Under the pieces are notes generated by a model. That model had not been told where the DNA came from. It saw only the letters and a program-made list of their open reading frames with translations, and did not search any database. DNA of 64,000 nucleotides from Cyclobacterium roseum (GTDB lineage: Bacteria; Bacteroidota; Bacteroidia; Cytophagales; Cyclobacteriaceae), in contig NZ_WNKF01000017.1 of assembly GCF_010119225.1 (NCBI RefSeq), positions 1 through 64,000 on the forward strand, read 5' to 3'. Shown here piece by piece: positions 46,368 through 56,015 of this stretch. How positions within the stretch are numbered: the stretch's first letter is position 1; each line of letters starts with the position of its first letter. Both the position numbers and the translations under genes were made by a program.

Positions 46368-47732
46368 ATGGCAAAAATACTTCTGATAGAAGACGATCTG
46401 ACCTATTCAAAAATCATTAAAAACTTTTTGGAAAAAAATGGGTATGAGATTACCAGCAGTACTAAAGTGACGGAAGGGCTGCAGTCATTGGAAAGAACCC
46501 ATCCTGATCTGGTCATTACGGACTATAGATTGCCGGATGGAACCGGGATGGAGGTTTTGGATCAGGTCACACACTATTTCCCAACGATCCCCGTCATTCT
46601 AATTACCAATTATTCGGACATTCGAACTGCCGTAAAATCTATGAAAATGGGGGCGTTCGAATACATTACCAAACCCATTAATCCAGATGAACTACTACTT
46701 ACGGTTAAGCAGGCTTTAAAAAAGGATCCTCGGAAACTAACCGTCACGCCAGAGAAAAAATCATCCCCTCCGCGATCGGAGTCAGTAGATCTTTCCTATC
46801 AAATCGGCCAAAGTGCACAGGCACTACAGATTGAAAAGCACATAGAATTGGTCGCCCCTACCGATTTAAGCATCATTGTTTTAGGAGAGAGTGGAACGGG
46901 AAAAGAATATATTTCCAAAAGGATTCACCAAAAATCAAAACGAGCCCATGGGCCTTTCGTAGCGGTAGACTGTGGTGCTTTATCCAAGGAACTGGCTGGA
47001 AGTGAATTGTTTGGACACGTTAAGGGGGCCTTTACCGGGGCCATCGATCATAAAACAGGTCATTTTGAAAGTGCCAATGGAGGGACCATTTTTCTGGATG
47101 AGATAGGAAACCTTAGCTACGAAATTCAAATTAAGCTTCTGCGTGCCTTCCAGGAGAGGCAAATAAGAAAAATAGGCGGAAATAAAGATATTTCCATCGA
47201 TGTCCGAATCATTGCCGCCACAAACGAAGATTTACAGGAATTAGCTAAATCAGGGCAGTTTCGGGAGGATCTATTTCACCGACTAAACGAATTCAGCCTA
47301 AGAGCTCAACCCTTGCGAGAAAGAAAAGAAGACCTTCATTTTTTTGCCATGCTTTTTCTGGAAAAAAGCAATGACAGTCTTGAAAAAAACGTAACCGGAT
47401 TTAGCCCGGAGGTAGAGAACATATTCATGGAATACCACTGGCCAGGAAATCTCCGGGAACTTAAAAACATCATTCGAAGAGCCGTCTTATTAACCGGCGA
47501 AGGATTGGTCCAGCCGGAAGTGATTCCATCGGAGTTATTAGAGAGCGAGGCCATTTCTGTCATGGACATTCATTCCGCCAGAGATTTGAAGTCATCTTTC
47601 GAAGAGCAGGAAAAATCATTAATCCTAAAAACCCTGGAGGAAACCAAATTCAACAAATCCAAAGCCGCAAAAGTGCTAAATATGGACCGGAAAACCTTGT
47701 ATAACAAACTTGAAAAATACGGACTGGACTAG
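46368..47732 (+). CDS. NtrC-family sigma-54-dependent response regulator
   Basis: A 454-residue activator. The receiver domain has acidic residues ED9D10, phospho-acceptor Asp52 (VITDYRLPDG) and the usual Lys (YITKP). The AAA+ domain shows GESGTGKEYISKRI (Walker A), the sigma-54-contact loop GAFTGAIDHKTG and GGTIFLDEIGNLS (Walker B); a Fis-type HTH ends the protein (about 415-454, FNKSKAAKVLNMDRKTLYNK). When phosphorylated it should activate RNA polymerase-sigma-54. It converges with the hybrid kinase gene, overlapping it by 4 bases. Confidence 0.96.
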   Translation: MAKILLIEDDLTYSKIIKNFLEKNGYEITSSTKVTEGLQSLERTHPDLVITDYRLPDGTGMEVLDQVTHYFPTIPVILITNYSDIRTAVKSMKMGAFEYITKPINPDELLLTVKQALKKDPRKLTVTPEKKSSPPRSESVDLSYQIGQSAQALQIEKHIELVAPTDLSIIVLGESGTGKEYISKRIHQKSKRAHGPFVAVDCGALSKELAGSELFGHVKGAFTGAIDHKTGHFESANGGTIFLDEIGNLSYEIQIKLLRAFQERQIRKIGGNKDISIDVRIIAATNEDLQELAKSGQFREDLFHRLNEFSLRAQPLRERKEDLHFFAMLFLEKSNDSLEKNVTGFSPEVENIFMEYHWPGNLRELKNIIRRAVLLTGEGLVQPEVIPSELLESEAISVMDIHSARDLKSSFEEQEKSLILKTLEETKFNKSKAAKVLNMDRKTLYNKLEKYGLD

Positions 47733-50275
47733 TCGGCCAGTGCATACCCAAATCGCTCCGCCAGGTCTTCGAGTAGTGGACTTATTTTTTCTGTCAGGTC
47801 CCATACTAATTCCCGAATCCCATCTGTTTCTCCCATTTTTAGCTTCGACTCAATCGTTTTTGCTATCCTCCTTTCTTTAAACTTTAGCTGACCAAGCCGA
47901 CTAGAAAGTTGATGGGCAATCGCCTGAATTTTCTGATAGTCTTTCTCATCCGATGCCTTGTTAATCCGAATGAGGTCTAATCCCGTTTGCGTGTAAAAAC
48001 CTTCCAAAATATCTTTAAACAACTCCTCGTCTCCCATGCAAAACTTTTTAATTTCAGAAAGATCGTAACCACTGGTAGTTCCATTTAACCCTGCTGCAGG
48101 AGTTTTAGGGGAATTAACCGAGGGTAATGAGGCTTTTCGGGCAGCAGGTCTGAGGCTGGCCGTAATTTTACCGATCAACTCTGCCTCTGTAAATGGTTTG
48201 AGAATGATTTGATCAAACCCTTCCTTAAGTAAGTCTTCTTTTTCTTTGGCAAATACATTTGCAGTTATGGCTAATATCGGTATTTGCCGGTATTTTTCAC
48301 GACGTTTAAGGCTGGCCAAAACCTGATAACCATCTATTTCAGGCATTTGTATATCTACCAATGCCAGGTCAAAATCTTCTTCTTTGAAATTCTTCTCGAA
48401 TTCGATCCCTCCCAGAAAAGAAGTCACCTCGGCCCCTAATCCCTTTAACAACAATCCCGCTAATTGGAGCCCCAATGGATCGTCGTCTACCAGGAGTACC
48501 CGAAGTCCTTCCATTCGCTCCATCTGGATCGTCGGAACCACTGTGTCTTCTTTTTTATCCAATAGTGTGGTGGGTAGAAAAACGATAAAATGACTTCCCA
48601 CATCCGGTTCACTGATAACCTTTATCTTTCCTTCTTGCAAATCTACCAGTTTTTTGGCGATGGCCAGCCCCAGACCGGTACCCCCGTATTTTCTCGAAAT
48701 ACTTCCGTCTCCCTGGTTAAATTCTCTGAACAGGTTTTGTTGAAACTCAGGGGACATTCCCAGGCCGGTATCCTTCACCTCCACTACCAGATTTCCTTTT
48801 TTATCACAAGAAACCCGCACCTGCACCTTCCCTTTCTCAGTGAATTTTACGGCATTTGATAAGAGGTTAGTCATGACCTGGTTGAGTCGTAGCTCATCAC
48901 CCAGAAAAAACTTTCCTTTTGGTAGTAAAACGGAAAAATCGAGCGAAAGGCCCTTATCAAGGGCTTTTTGACGGAAAAAGGAATGCAGATTTTTAAAAAA
49001 AGGTAAGGGATCAATGATTCCTTTTTCAATTTTTATCTTACCAGCTTCAAGTTTGGAAAAATCCAAAATATCATTGACGATCCCTAAAAGGGTGCCCGAG
49101 GCAAAATGAATCATTTTAGCATATTCCTGCTGCTCTTGATTCAACGAGGTTTTTGACAGTGCCTCATGATACCCCTGAATAACATGCAATGGATTTCGTA
49201 TTTCATGACTCATCCTGGCCAGAAAATCTTGCTTGGTTCTAGCCAGATTATCCGACCTCTTTTTGGCTTCCGTCAACTTTTCCTGATAGGTCTCCGATTT
49301 CTTAATTTCACGGACAATGCTAAAAATAAAACCGGAAGAGCCAATCACGCCTACCACAATAAGGACCCCTAAAAGAAAGGAAAAGTTGTAAGTAAGCGCA
49401 TAGGCAGATTCATTCTCTGCCTTGGATTTTAGGAGCGCCTCATTTTGCAATGAAGTTACGATAGCCTGAATATTGATGATGAGTGCCCGGTTTTTTTCAT
49501 TGAGCTCCTGTTCCAACTCTCTTAATCTGGATCTCAGGAATTGTTCTTCATTGTTGATATCGAGCACCATTTGGCGCACCGTGTAAATAATGGAATCGGA
49601 GCCGAAAAGAGGTTGAGCGTTTTCGGGATTTACCCTGTTCAAATTCAATCGCAGCATGGCCAATATCTTTTCCATGTCTTGTCTGCCACCCGCTGCCAAT
49701 GACTCACTAGAGGTCCCTTCTCTTTCTGTGCTATCTGATTTCTTTTCCCCCGCAGGCGTATTCAACCTCGAACCTGGATTAATACCAATCCTGATTTTTC
49801 CAAGGCTCTGCAGTCTGCTCAACTCTTCTTTTCTTTTTATCTTTCTTTCAATGTTATTCAGGGCTTCTTTACTGAAATTCCTGTTGTATAGGTTGTTTTT
49901 CACATCCTCCAGGCCTTTGTAAACCACCATGAGCTCGTTCACGCTGTAATCGATACGCTTTACCTGATTCATCTCGGCAGAGTCCGCCACCATGGCTTCC
50001 AAATTTGTGATTTCCTGCTGAATTTGACGGTAGTAATTAACATTATCACTGGAATCTTCCTCAGAAATAACACTTCTCGATTTATCCAATTGATAAATAT
50101 CTGCTAATAATTTATTTAAGTTGCGTAGTTTCTGATTGGGCTCGGAAAGCGATTCTACTGATTCAAGTAACTGGTCAACGCTATAAATGGTAATCACCCC
50201 GGCTCCCACTATCAGGCAAGAAACCAGAAAAAAACCGGAAATAACTTTAATTCTTGTGTTAAATCTCATAGACAT
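47729..50275 (-). CDS. Hybrid sensor histidine kinase with receiver and HPt domains
   Basis: An 848-residue kinase: membrane segment (about 12-33), a long extracytoplasmic helical sensor region (about 35-295), a second membrane segment (about 297-320), coiled coil, HisKA with His357 (ARMSHEIRNPLHVIQGYHEA), an HATPase domain (N box MTNLLSNAVKFTEK, G box GTGLGLAIAKKLV), a receiver domain (about 590-700, DDDPLG and LALVDIQMPEIDG) and a C-terminal HPt domain with AIAHQLSSRLGQL. The four-step phosphorelay could end on the NtrC-type regulator encoded in the opposite direction next door, although such pairing is inference. The sensor region shows no recognised ligand-binding domain. Confidence 0.95.
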   Translation of the reverse strand: MSMRFNTRIKVISGFFLVSCLIVGAGVITIYSVDQLLESVESLSEPNQKLRNLNKLLADIYQLDKSRSVISEEDSSDNVNYYRQIQQEITNLEAMVADSAEMNQVKRIDYSVNELMVVYKGLEDVKNNLYNRNFSKEALNNIERKIKRKEELSRLQSLGKIRIGINPGSRLNTPAGEKKSDSTEREGTSSESLAAGGRQDMEKILAMLRLNLNRVNPENAQPLFGSDSIIYTVRQMVLDINNEEQFLRSRLRELEQELNEKNRALIINIQAIVTSLQNEALLKSKAENESAYALTYNFSFLLGVLIVVGVIGSSGFIFSIVREIKKSETYQEKLTEAKKRSDNLARTKQDFLARMSHEIRNPLHVIQGYHEALSKTSLNQEQQEYAKMIHFASGTLLGIVNDILDFSKLEAGKIKIEKGIIDPLPFFKNLHSFFRQKALDKGLSLDFSVLLPKGKFFLGDELRLNQVMTNLLSNAVKFTEKGKVQVRVSCDKKGNLVVEVKDTGLGMSPEFQQNLFREFNQGDGSISRKYGGTGLGLAIAKKLVDLQEGKIKVISEPDVGSHFIVFLPTTLLDKKEDTVVPTIQMERMEGLRVLLVDDDPLGLQLAGLLLKGLGAEVTSFLGGIEFEKNFKEEDFDLALVDIQMPEIDGYQVLASLKRREKYRQIPILAITANVFAKEKEDLLKEGFDQIILKPFTEAELIGKITASLRPAARKASLPSVNSPKTPAAGLNGTTSGYDLSEIKKFCMGDEELFKDILEGFYTQTGLDLIRINKASDEKDYQKIQAIAHQLSSRLGQLKFKERRIAKTIESKLKMGETDGIRELVWDLTEKISPLLEDLAERFGYALAD

Positions 50276-50415
50276 GGCTATTTAAACGAAGTACTGCTGA
50301 CCTTTGTCGTACAGAAGGGCTTAAATGTAACCATAAAATGCGGATTTTTGTATTTAACAGCTTGAAAATGAAGTGGGTTTTGTACGCGCGCTCCATTTTT
50401 ACGCTTACGGTTTCA

Positions 50416-51075
50416 TTAGGGGGAAATCAGGTTTTCCGATGGCACTTCCTCTGTGGCGGATTGCTGCGTAATGGACTCAAATACATGGTAAATGGCATAA
50501 TACGTTACCGGCACCGTCACCACCAATCCTATGCCAAAAAGAAATGCCCCGGCAATATTGCCAATTGCCAGTATCAATCCAAAAACGAAAAAATTCATCC
50601 ATTGCTTGTGAATTATTTTCCTGCTGTATTCAAGCGAATTCCAGAAATCCAATCCGGCAAAAATACTGATCAGTACCCCAAACATGTAGGCCACCATCAG
50701 GTAAACTCCAGGTACCAATAGCGCAAATAGGCCCAACACCGTTAAAAACTGACCAACAATCCAAACCAATATGACAGGAATATAATACCCAAAGCCTTTA
50801 AAAAAATCCGGGTAACTCACTGTTTCATTCAAACTAACCTTATTGGCTACCAGGTAAAACCCAGCAAAAAGAGGTCCTGCCAAAAATAACGAGAAAACGA
50901 ACAAAAAATCCCTGGCATAAACCATGAAAAAAAATTGGATGGATAAAATTAGCAGGGTGAATAAAATGGAATACACTTTTACTTTCTTAAAAGTTTCCCA
51001 GCCCTGAATGAAAGCCTCCTTTATGTCAAATGTATAGGGCTTCGCAATAATTGATTCCAGGTGGTTTTTGTCCAT
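50416..51075 (-). CDS. Integral membrane protein, multi-pass
   Basis: A 219-residue protein with an N-terminal amphipathic segment (FDIKEAFIQGWETFKKVKVY) and about five or six membrane helices (among them LFTLLILSIQFFFMVY, FLFVFSLFLAGPLFAGFYLV, VILVWIVGQFLTVLGLFALL and FFVFGLILAIGNIAGAFLF). It resembles DUF975- or glycerophosphodiester-phosphodiesterase-type membrane domains, but no firm family can be stated. It starts 39 bases after the cystathionine beta-synthase gene region ends, on the same strand but upstream in position, so it is transcribed after neither neighbour with certainty. Confidence 0.78.
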   Translation of the reverse strand: MDKNHLESIIAKPYTFDIKEAFIQGWETFKKVKVYSILFTLLILSIQFFFMVYARDFLFVFSLFLAGPLFAGFYLVANKVSLNETVSYPDFFKGFGYYIPVILVWIVGQFLTVLGLFALLVPGVYLMVAYMFGVLISIFAGLDFWNSLEYSRKIIHKQWMNFFVFGLILAIGNIAGAFLFGIGLVVTVPVTYYAIYHVFESITQQSATEEVPSENLISP

Positions 51076-51114
51076 TTTTTTATGCTAATTTGGTTTTTTA
51101 TGTAATGCGTAATG

Positions 51115-52482
51115 CTATCGGGTAATTGCTTCCAGTATGTCATGCTTTGTGATGATATGGACCCGGTGGGCTTCGTCCCTCACCAACACAGCCTTTTCTT
51201 TTTCTACCATGGACGAAAGCACGTCCAGGGTGCTGTCCAAGGCCACAAAATGCATGGAGTCTTCCATCACTTTTTCTACCGAGGCATCCTTGATCTCCGG
51301 ATTTTCAATAATTTTAAGCAGCAACTTATTATCGGTCAGGCTTCCTATTACCTGCCCGTCCTCCATCACCGGAATCTGAGAAACGCTTTTTTCATTCATA
51401 AGGGCAATCGCATCCCTGATTTTATCTTCTTTGCGGACTACTACCAGCTGATAGGCCTCGTTTCTGCCCGCCACGATATCTCTGGCAGTGCCATAGGCTT
51501 TATCCTCCAAAAATCCATGATTCCTCATCCAATCATCATTGTATACTTTCCCTAAATACCGCGTGCCGTGATCGGGGAGTAACACGACCATCACATCTCC
51601 TTTTTTCAGATTTTCCCGAGCATATTCCAATGCACCATGAACAGCAGAACCGCAGGACCAGCCCACAAAAAGCCCCTCTTCCCTGGAAAGCCTGCGGGTC
51701 ATGACGGCCGCATCCTTATCCGTGACTTTGATAAAATGATCGATAACCGAAAAATCAACGTTTTTGGGCAAGATATCTTCACCTATCCCTTCCGTCATAT
51801 ATGGGTAAACTTCATTTTCGTCAAACTCTCCCGTCTCTTTGTATTTCTTAAATACCGAACCATAGGTATCAATTCCGATGGAAACCATTTCCTTATTTTG
51901 CTCCTTCAGGAATTTGGAAGAACCTGACATGGAACCACCCGTCCCTACGCCAGCAGCGAAATGGGTGATCTTACCTTCCGTATCCTTCCAGATTTCCGGA
52001 CCGGTGGTTTCGTAGTGGGCCTTCCAGTTGGAAAGATTATCGTACTGGTTGGGGTAAAAGGAGTTGGGAATGTCCTCATTTAGCTTCCTGGCGACGGCAT
52101 AATAGGATCTTGGGTCATCCGGAGCCACATTGGTCGGGCAAACAATCACCTCTGCACCTACAGCTCTCAAAATATCAATTTTTTCCTTGGATTGTTTATC
52201 AGCCATGGTGAATATGCATTTGTAGCCTTTGGCGATGCCTGCCAGGGCCAATCCCATCCCGGTATTTCCGCTGGTTCCTTCAATAATGGTCCCCCCGGGC
52301 TTCAGAATGCCCTCTTTCTCAGCATCCTCCACCATTTTTATTGCCATCCGGTCTTTCATTGAGTTCCCGGGATTGAAATATTCCACCTTCACCAATATCT
52401 CCCCTGCTATTCCCTTGTTAATCTTATTCAAACGGATCAAGGGGGTATTCCCAATAGTATCTATGATCGAATTATAAATCAT
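51115..52482 (-). CDS. Cystathionine beta-synthase
   Basis: A 455-residue PLP enzyme fused to a CBS-domain pair. The N-terminal synthase domain shows the PLP lysine Lys43 in NPGNSMKDRMAIKM, GTSGNTGMGLALAGIA and the phosphate loop AAGVGTGGSMSG; the two C-terminal CBS domains occupy about 340-455 (VSQIPVMEDGQVIGSLTDNK and VALDSTLDVLSSMV). It condenses serine and homocysteine to cystathionine, or acts as a cysteine synthase; CBS domains usually regulate through adenosyl ligands. Length and layout match CBS rather than CysK. The membrane-protein gene follows after 39 bases. Confidence 0.92.
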   Translation of the reverse strand: MIYNSIIDTIGNTPLIRLNKINKGIAGEILVKVEYFNPGNSMKDRMAIKMVEDAEKEGILKPGGTIIEGTSGNTGMGLALAGIAKGYKCIFTMADKQSKEKIDILRAVGAEVIVCPTNVAPDDPRSYYAVARKLNEDIPNSFYPNQYDNLSNWKAHYETTGPEIWKDTEGKITHFAAGVGTGGSMSGSSKFLKEQNKEMVSIGIDTYGSVFKKYKETGEFDENEVYPYMTEGIGEDILPKNVDFSVIDHFIKVTDKDAAVMTRRLSREEGLFVGWSCGSAVHGALEYARENLKKGDVMVVLLPDHGTRYLGKVYNDDWMRNHGFLEDKAYGTARDIVAGRNEAYQLVVVRKEDKIRDAIALMNEKSVSQIPVMEDGQVIGSLTDNKLLLKIIENPEIKDASVEKVMEDSMHFVALDSTLDVLSSMVEKEKAVLVRDEAHRVHIITKHDILEAITR

Positions 52483-52573
52483 GCACTTGTATTTTTTTAA
52501 AGCAATTTAATAAAAAAGAGCCAGCCTTATAGACTCAATGGTAATAAATAGGGATCGTATTTGATGAAACCGG

Positions 52574-53497
52574 CTACTTCAGTCCGGCCAAAAGATACAA
52601 AACCGCCATTCTTATCGCTACACCGTTTTCTACCTGCTGTAGGATAATGGAATGGTCCGAATCGGCTACATCGGAATTCAGCTCCACTCCTCTATTGATT
52701 GGGCCGGGATGCATAATGACGATTTCTTTATCAAGGCGATTCAGGAGTTTCTTGTTCACTCCATAGTATAGTGAATATTCTCTTAACGAAGGAAAATATT
52801 TTATTTGTTGTCTTTCTAACTGAATTCTTAACACATTGGCTACGTCACACCACTGAAGTGCTTTAAACACTTCCTGCTCCACCTGAACGCCAAGATCCCG
52901 GATGTATTTCGGTAGCAGGGTAGCAGGTCCGCAAACCATCACCTCTGCTCCTAGTTTTTGCAGGCAGAAAATATTGGACAAAGCCACTCTGGAATGAAGA
53001 ATATCTCCGATAATGGCGACTTTTTTTCCTGCCACCTCGCCTAATTTCTCCCGAATAGAAAAGGCATCCAACAAAGCCTGGGTGGGGTGCTCATGGGTGC
53101 CGTCCCCGGCATTTACGATATTTGCCCGGATATGCCTGGACAGGAAATGGGGTGCCCCGGGACTGGAATGCCGCATGACCACCATGTCCACTTTCATAGC
53201 CAGAATATTATTTACCGTATCGATAAGTGTTTCTCCCTTTTTCACCGAACTACTCCCGGAAGCAAAATTGACCACATCGGCAGAAAGCCTTTTTTCGGCT
53301 AGTTCGAATGACAGTTTGGTACGGGTAGAATTTTCAAAAAAAACATTGGCGATGGTGATGTCCCGAAGCGAGGGTACTTTTTTAATAGGCCGGTTCAGCA
53401 CCTCTTTAAAACTATCTGCTGTTTCAAAAATCAACTGAATATCCTCCTGGTTGAGATTTTTTATCCCTAGTAAATGTCTGGTGCTGAGCTGCTGCAT
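52574..53497 (-). CDS. pyrB: Aspartate carbamoyltransferase catalytic subunit
   Basis: PyrB makes carbamoyl-aspartate, the second step of pyrimidine synthesis. Active-site blocks: FENSTRTKLSFELAEKRL (carbamoyl phosphate loop), GDGTHEHPTQALLDAF and IMHPGPINRGVEL. The open frame extends to 53569, but ATG at 53497 (MQQLSTRHLLGIKN) begins the family-like N-terminus and comes just after the pyrR stop; the extra 24 residues overlap pyrR and are rejected. pyrR is directly upstream, so the two form a pyrRB transcript. No pyrI regulatory subunit is present. Confidence 0.96.
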   Translation of the reverse strand: MQQLSTRHLLGIKNLNQEDIQLIFETADSFKEVLNRPIKKVPSLRDITIANVFFENSTRTKLSFELAEKRLSADVVNFASGSSSVKKGETLIDTVNNILAMKVDMVVMRHSSPGAPHFLSRHIRANIVNAGDGTHEHPTQALLDAFSIREKLGEVAGKKVAIIGDILHSRVALSNIFCLQKLGAEVMVCGPATLLPKYIRDLGVQVEQEVFKALQWCDVANVLRIQLERQQIKYFPSLREYSLYYGVNKKLLNRLDKEIVIMHPGPINRGVELNSDVADSDHSIILQQVENGVAIRMAVLYLLAGLK

Positions 53498-53501
53498 AGG
53501 G

Positions 53502-54050
53502 CTATTTTTGTTCCTTTTCAGTGATCCAAATGGCATCTTCAGGATATCCTTGAGACTGCCACTCCACACTCACATACTGACTTTCAAGTGTATTGACCTG
53601 ACGGCCAAAATAATCGGGCTTGATGGGGAAATCACGGGTATATTTCCGATCAATCAAAACCATTAACTCTACCTTCTGGGGGCGCCCAAAGGCAATCATG
53701 GCATCCATGGCCGCCCGGACGGATCTTCCTTTGTAGAGTACATCGTCTACCAAAATCACTTTCATATTTTCTATTAAAAAATCGATCTTAGTCTCGTTTG
53801 CTTTAAGTGGAAGATCCCTTCTTCTGAAATCGTCCCGGTGAAAAGTGGCATCCAGGTAGCCATATCTCAGCGAAACCTGTTGGATTTCCTGCATGCGCTG
53901 GATGATTCTGTCCAGCACCAATGCCCCCCTGGGCTGGAGCCCCAGAAGCACCGTATTTTCAAAGTCATCATGGTTTTCTATCAATTGATGACAAAACCTA
54001 CTGATGGTAATGGATAGCTGGGTTTGGTCAAGAACAAGTCTTTTTTGCAT
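53502..54050 (-). CDS. pyrR: PyrR bifunctional regulator/uracil phosphoribosyltransferase
   Basis: A 182-residue PRTase-type protein with the PRPP loop VILVDDVLYKGRSVRAAMDA, the opening LDQTQLSITISRFCHQLIEN, and RPQKVELMVLIDRK. In Gram-positive bacteria PyrR binds the leader of pyr mRNA to cause attenuation; in Bacteroidota it is common but its RNA role is not established. ATG at 54050 (MQKRLVLDQ) is chosen over a TTG at 54068. No convincing attenuator structure was found in the short gap (50 bases) to the upstream gene. pyrB starts 4 bases after the stop. Confidence 0.93.
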   Translation of the reverse strand: MQKRLVLDQTQLSITISRFCHQLIENHDDFENTVLLGLQPRGALVLDRIIQRMQEIQQVSLRYGYLDATFHRDDFRRRDLPLKANETKIDFLIENMKVILVDDVLYKGRSVRAAMDAMIAFGRPQKVELMVLIDRKYTRDFPIKPDYFGRQVNTLESQYVSVEWQSQGYPEDAIWITEKEQK

Positions 54051-54100
54051 GATTGAAATTTGGAGCAAATATAGGAATTATTTGCATGAGCCGCCCCGGC

Positions 54101-55690
54101 TTAAATGAAATCCTCTACTTTAATTTTGGTAAAAAAGTTGACTTCCCTGCTTTCAGCTCTCCCATCTTCTCCCTGATAACGGATCCGTTGCTTCCCACTC
54201 AGCAAGTAGTAATCATCATACCACCACAGCAATTGCAGGCTATTTTCTTTGGTATCGGCAATGCGTTCATTTTCATCGATTAATTCCAATTCAAAGGACT
54301 CGTTTTCGATGACTACCTCGCCATCCTTTATCTGACTTAACATCAACATCTCCTCGTCCAAATACATGTAAAACAGGCTTCGTCCATCAAAACTGATTTC
54401 TCCATATTTCACCGGTCTGGTTTTGCTGTCGCTATCCAGATCCAGGCTGTTGTCCCAAACGATATTCCCCTCCTCATCAAATAAAATAAACTGAGCCGCA
54501 AGGTATTTGTACTGATTACTTACCTGACTACTCCTGAATCGGGGATCCATCCAAAGGGGATTGTATAATCCCCCGTAGCCGCCCATCATGGGATTCAAAC
54601 GGTAAAAATTACTGGCATACATGCCATCTCTGGGGATGTAACGGGAAGAAGAGGAAATAAAATGGTCGTTGTAAACCAGGTAGTACCCGTCCGAGCTATT
54701 GATTTCCCGGGTGACTACCACGTTTCGTATGGGTATCTGTTTCCCACGATCCAGGTTTCTTTCTACCCTCCTGAGTTTGCGCTCCCTGGTTTTCTCCGGT
54801 AAGTAGTTGAAAAAGTTTTCAAAATCAGAAACGGTGTAAAATTTGTTTTCATATTCTCCAAATTCATTGATTTTCGTAAAATACAGTCCCTGATAGGCTT
54901 CCTTTTTCCGCAATCCGTAGGGTCCTATAAGTGCTTGTTTGTATTGATGAGAGGAAGTAAGTAATCCCTCCACAATTTCCATTGAGGGATCTCCCAACTC
55001 GTCGATGGTAACTTCCCGTAGTTTGTTGCCATTGATGTCAAACGTAACAATAGAGACGATCTTTTTCTTGTAAAAATCCCGACTGCTAATAACCACGTCA
55101 AACACATTTAACTCCGGGGCTTTTCTCATCTGTAAAATTTTCGCATCCTTTTCAAATAGCCCCGGTACGGTAATCACCTCTTCACTCAATATATCGAAAA
55201 TTTGAATAACCGGGCGGTAGTCATATTTCCCCATGAAAACCGCCTGTTTGTTAAAGACCAGAAAATCCTGCAATTCCATCTCCAGGATACTATTCAGCTC
55301 TAACTCCTGCATCGTTTGGTTTTCCAAATTAATCTCAAAAATGGCTTTTTCAGAACCGTATTGGGAGCCTTTATTAAACAATACGTACAGAAAATCCCCG
55401 TCCAGGTCAAATCCTACCAGTTCATAATATCCCTCAAGCTTTATCTGCCTGGGCGAATCTGCCCTTAACTGAAAATCGCCCACCACATACTGGAAAATAT
55501 TTTTACCTCCATAAGTGGTTTCTGATTTCATTCGAAACGCCACCATTCCATTTTCCCTTGGCAACACAAAAAAATCGTCTTCCGACCATCGGGTATCTAC
55601 TTCCAAACGTTGGGTAAATTGTACCTGAGCCAACGTATAAGGACTCCAAGACAGGAAAACAAGGAAAATAACGAGAAAACGATTATTCAT
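54101..55690 (-). CDS. Exported protein of unknown function
   Basis: A 529-residue exported protein. The signal peptide (MNNRFLVIFLVFLSWSPYTLA) is followed by QVQFTQRLEVDTRWSEDDFF. The body alternates short beta-strand blocks with charged loops (LDGDFLYVLFNKGSQYGSEK, GNKLREVTIDELGDPS) that suggest a propeller-like fold, but no family is recognised. It lies 50 bases upstream of pyrR on the same strand; co-transcription is possible but functionally unexplained. The preceding intergenic region (55691-55976) shares a short element with the region upstream of 45906. Confidence 0.8.
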   Translation of the reverse strand: MNNRFLVIFLVFLSWSPYTLAQVQFTQRLEVDTRWSEDDFFVLPRENGMVAFRMKSETTYGGKNIFQYVVGDFQLRADSPRQIKLEGYYELVGFDLDGDFLYVLFNKGSQYGSEKAIFEINLENQTMQELELNSILEMELQDFLVFNKQAVFMGKYDYRPVIQIFDILSEEVITVPGLFEKDAKILQMRKAPELNVFDVVISSRDFYKKKIVSIVTFDINGNKLREVTIDELGDPSMEIVEGLLTSSHQYKQALIGPYGLRKKEAYQGLYFTKINEFGEYENKFYTVSDFENFFNYLPEKTRERKLRRVERNLDRGKQIPIRNVVVTREINSSDGYYLVYNDHFISSSSRYIPRDGMYASNFYRLNPMMGGYGGLYNPLWMDPRFRSSQVSNQYKYLAAQFILFDEEGNIVWDNSLDLDSDSKTRPVKYGEISFDGRSLFYMYLDEEMLMLSQIKDGEVVIENESFELELIDENERIADTKENSLQLLWWYDDYYLLSGKQRIRYQGEDGRAESREVNFFTKIKVEDFI

Positions 55691-56015
55691 ATAAGTAGGT
55701 TTATGCTACATTTCTGCACGTTGGTGATTATTGATTTTCTAAGGATTCAATAACCTATTTATCCTGTTAAACACAAACCCATTCTTCTGAATTCACTATT
55801 ATTGGTATTTTCCACTTTTCGGGTCAAACCGTTTCGTTAAACCTGTGAAAAGCCAATAAGGTTAGAATAGAAACGGGTTTATTGTGATTCTATCCATAAA
55901 TAGTTGAAATCTCCTCCCTGGTGTTTTAAAATCCCTCTTAAGTTAAGACTATTGATTTTATTTTAAAACAAATATTGTGGACATTTGTAGAGATGCCATC
56001 AGAACTAACCAAGCT

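Noticed and set aside
53498-53569. A longer N-terminus for pyrB
   Set aside because: The extra 24 residues overlap pyrR and do not resemble aspartate carbamoyltransferases; ATG at 53497 gives the family start.
54051-54100. A PyrR-dependent attenuator before pyrR
   Set aside because: The 50-base gap is too short and shows no anti-terminator/terminator pair.
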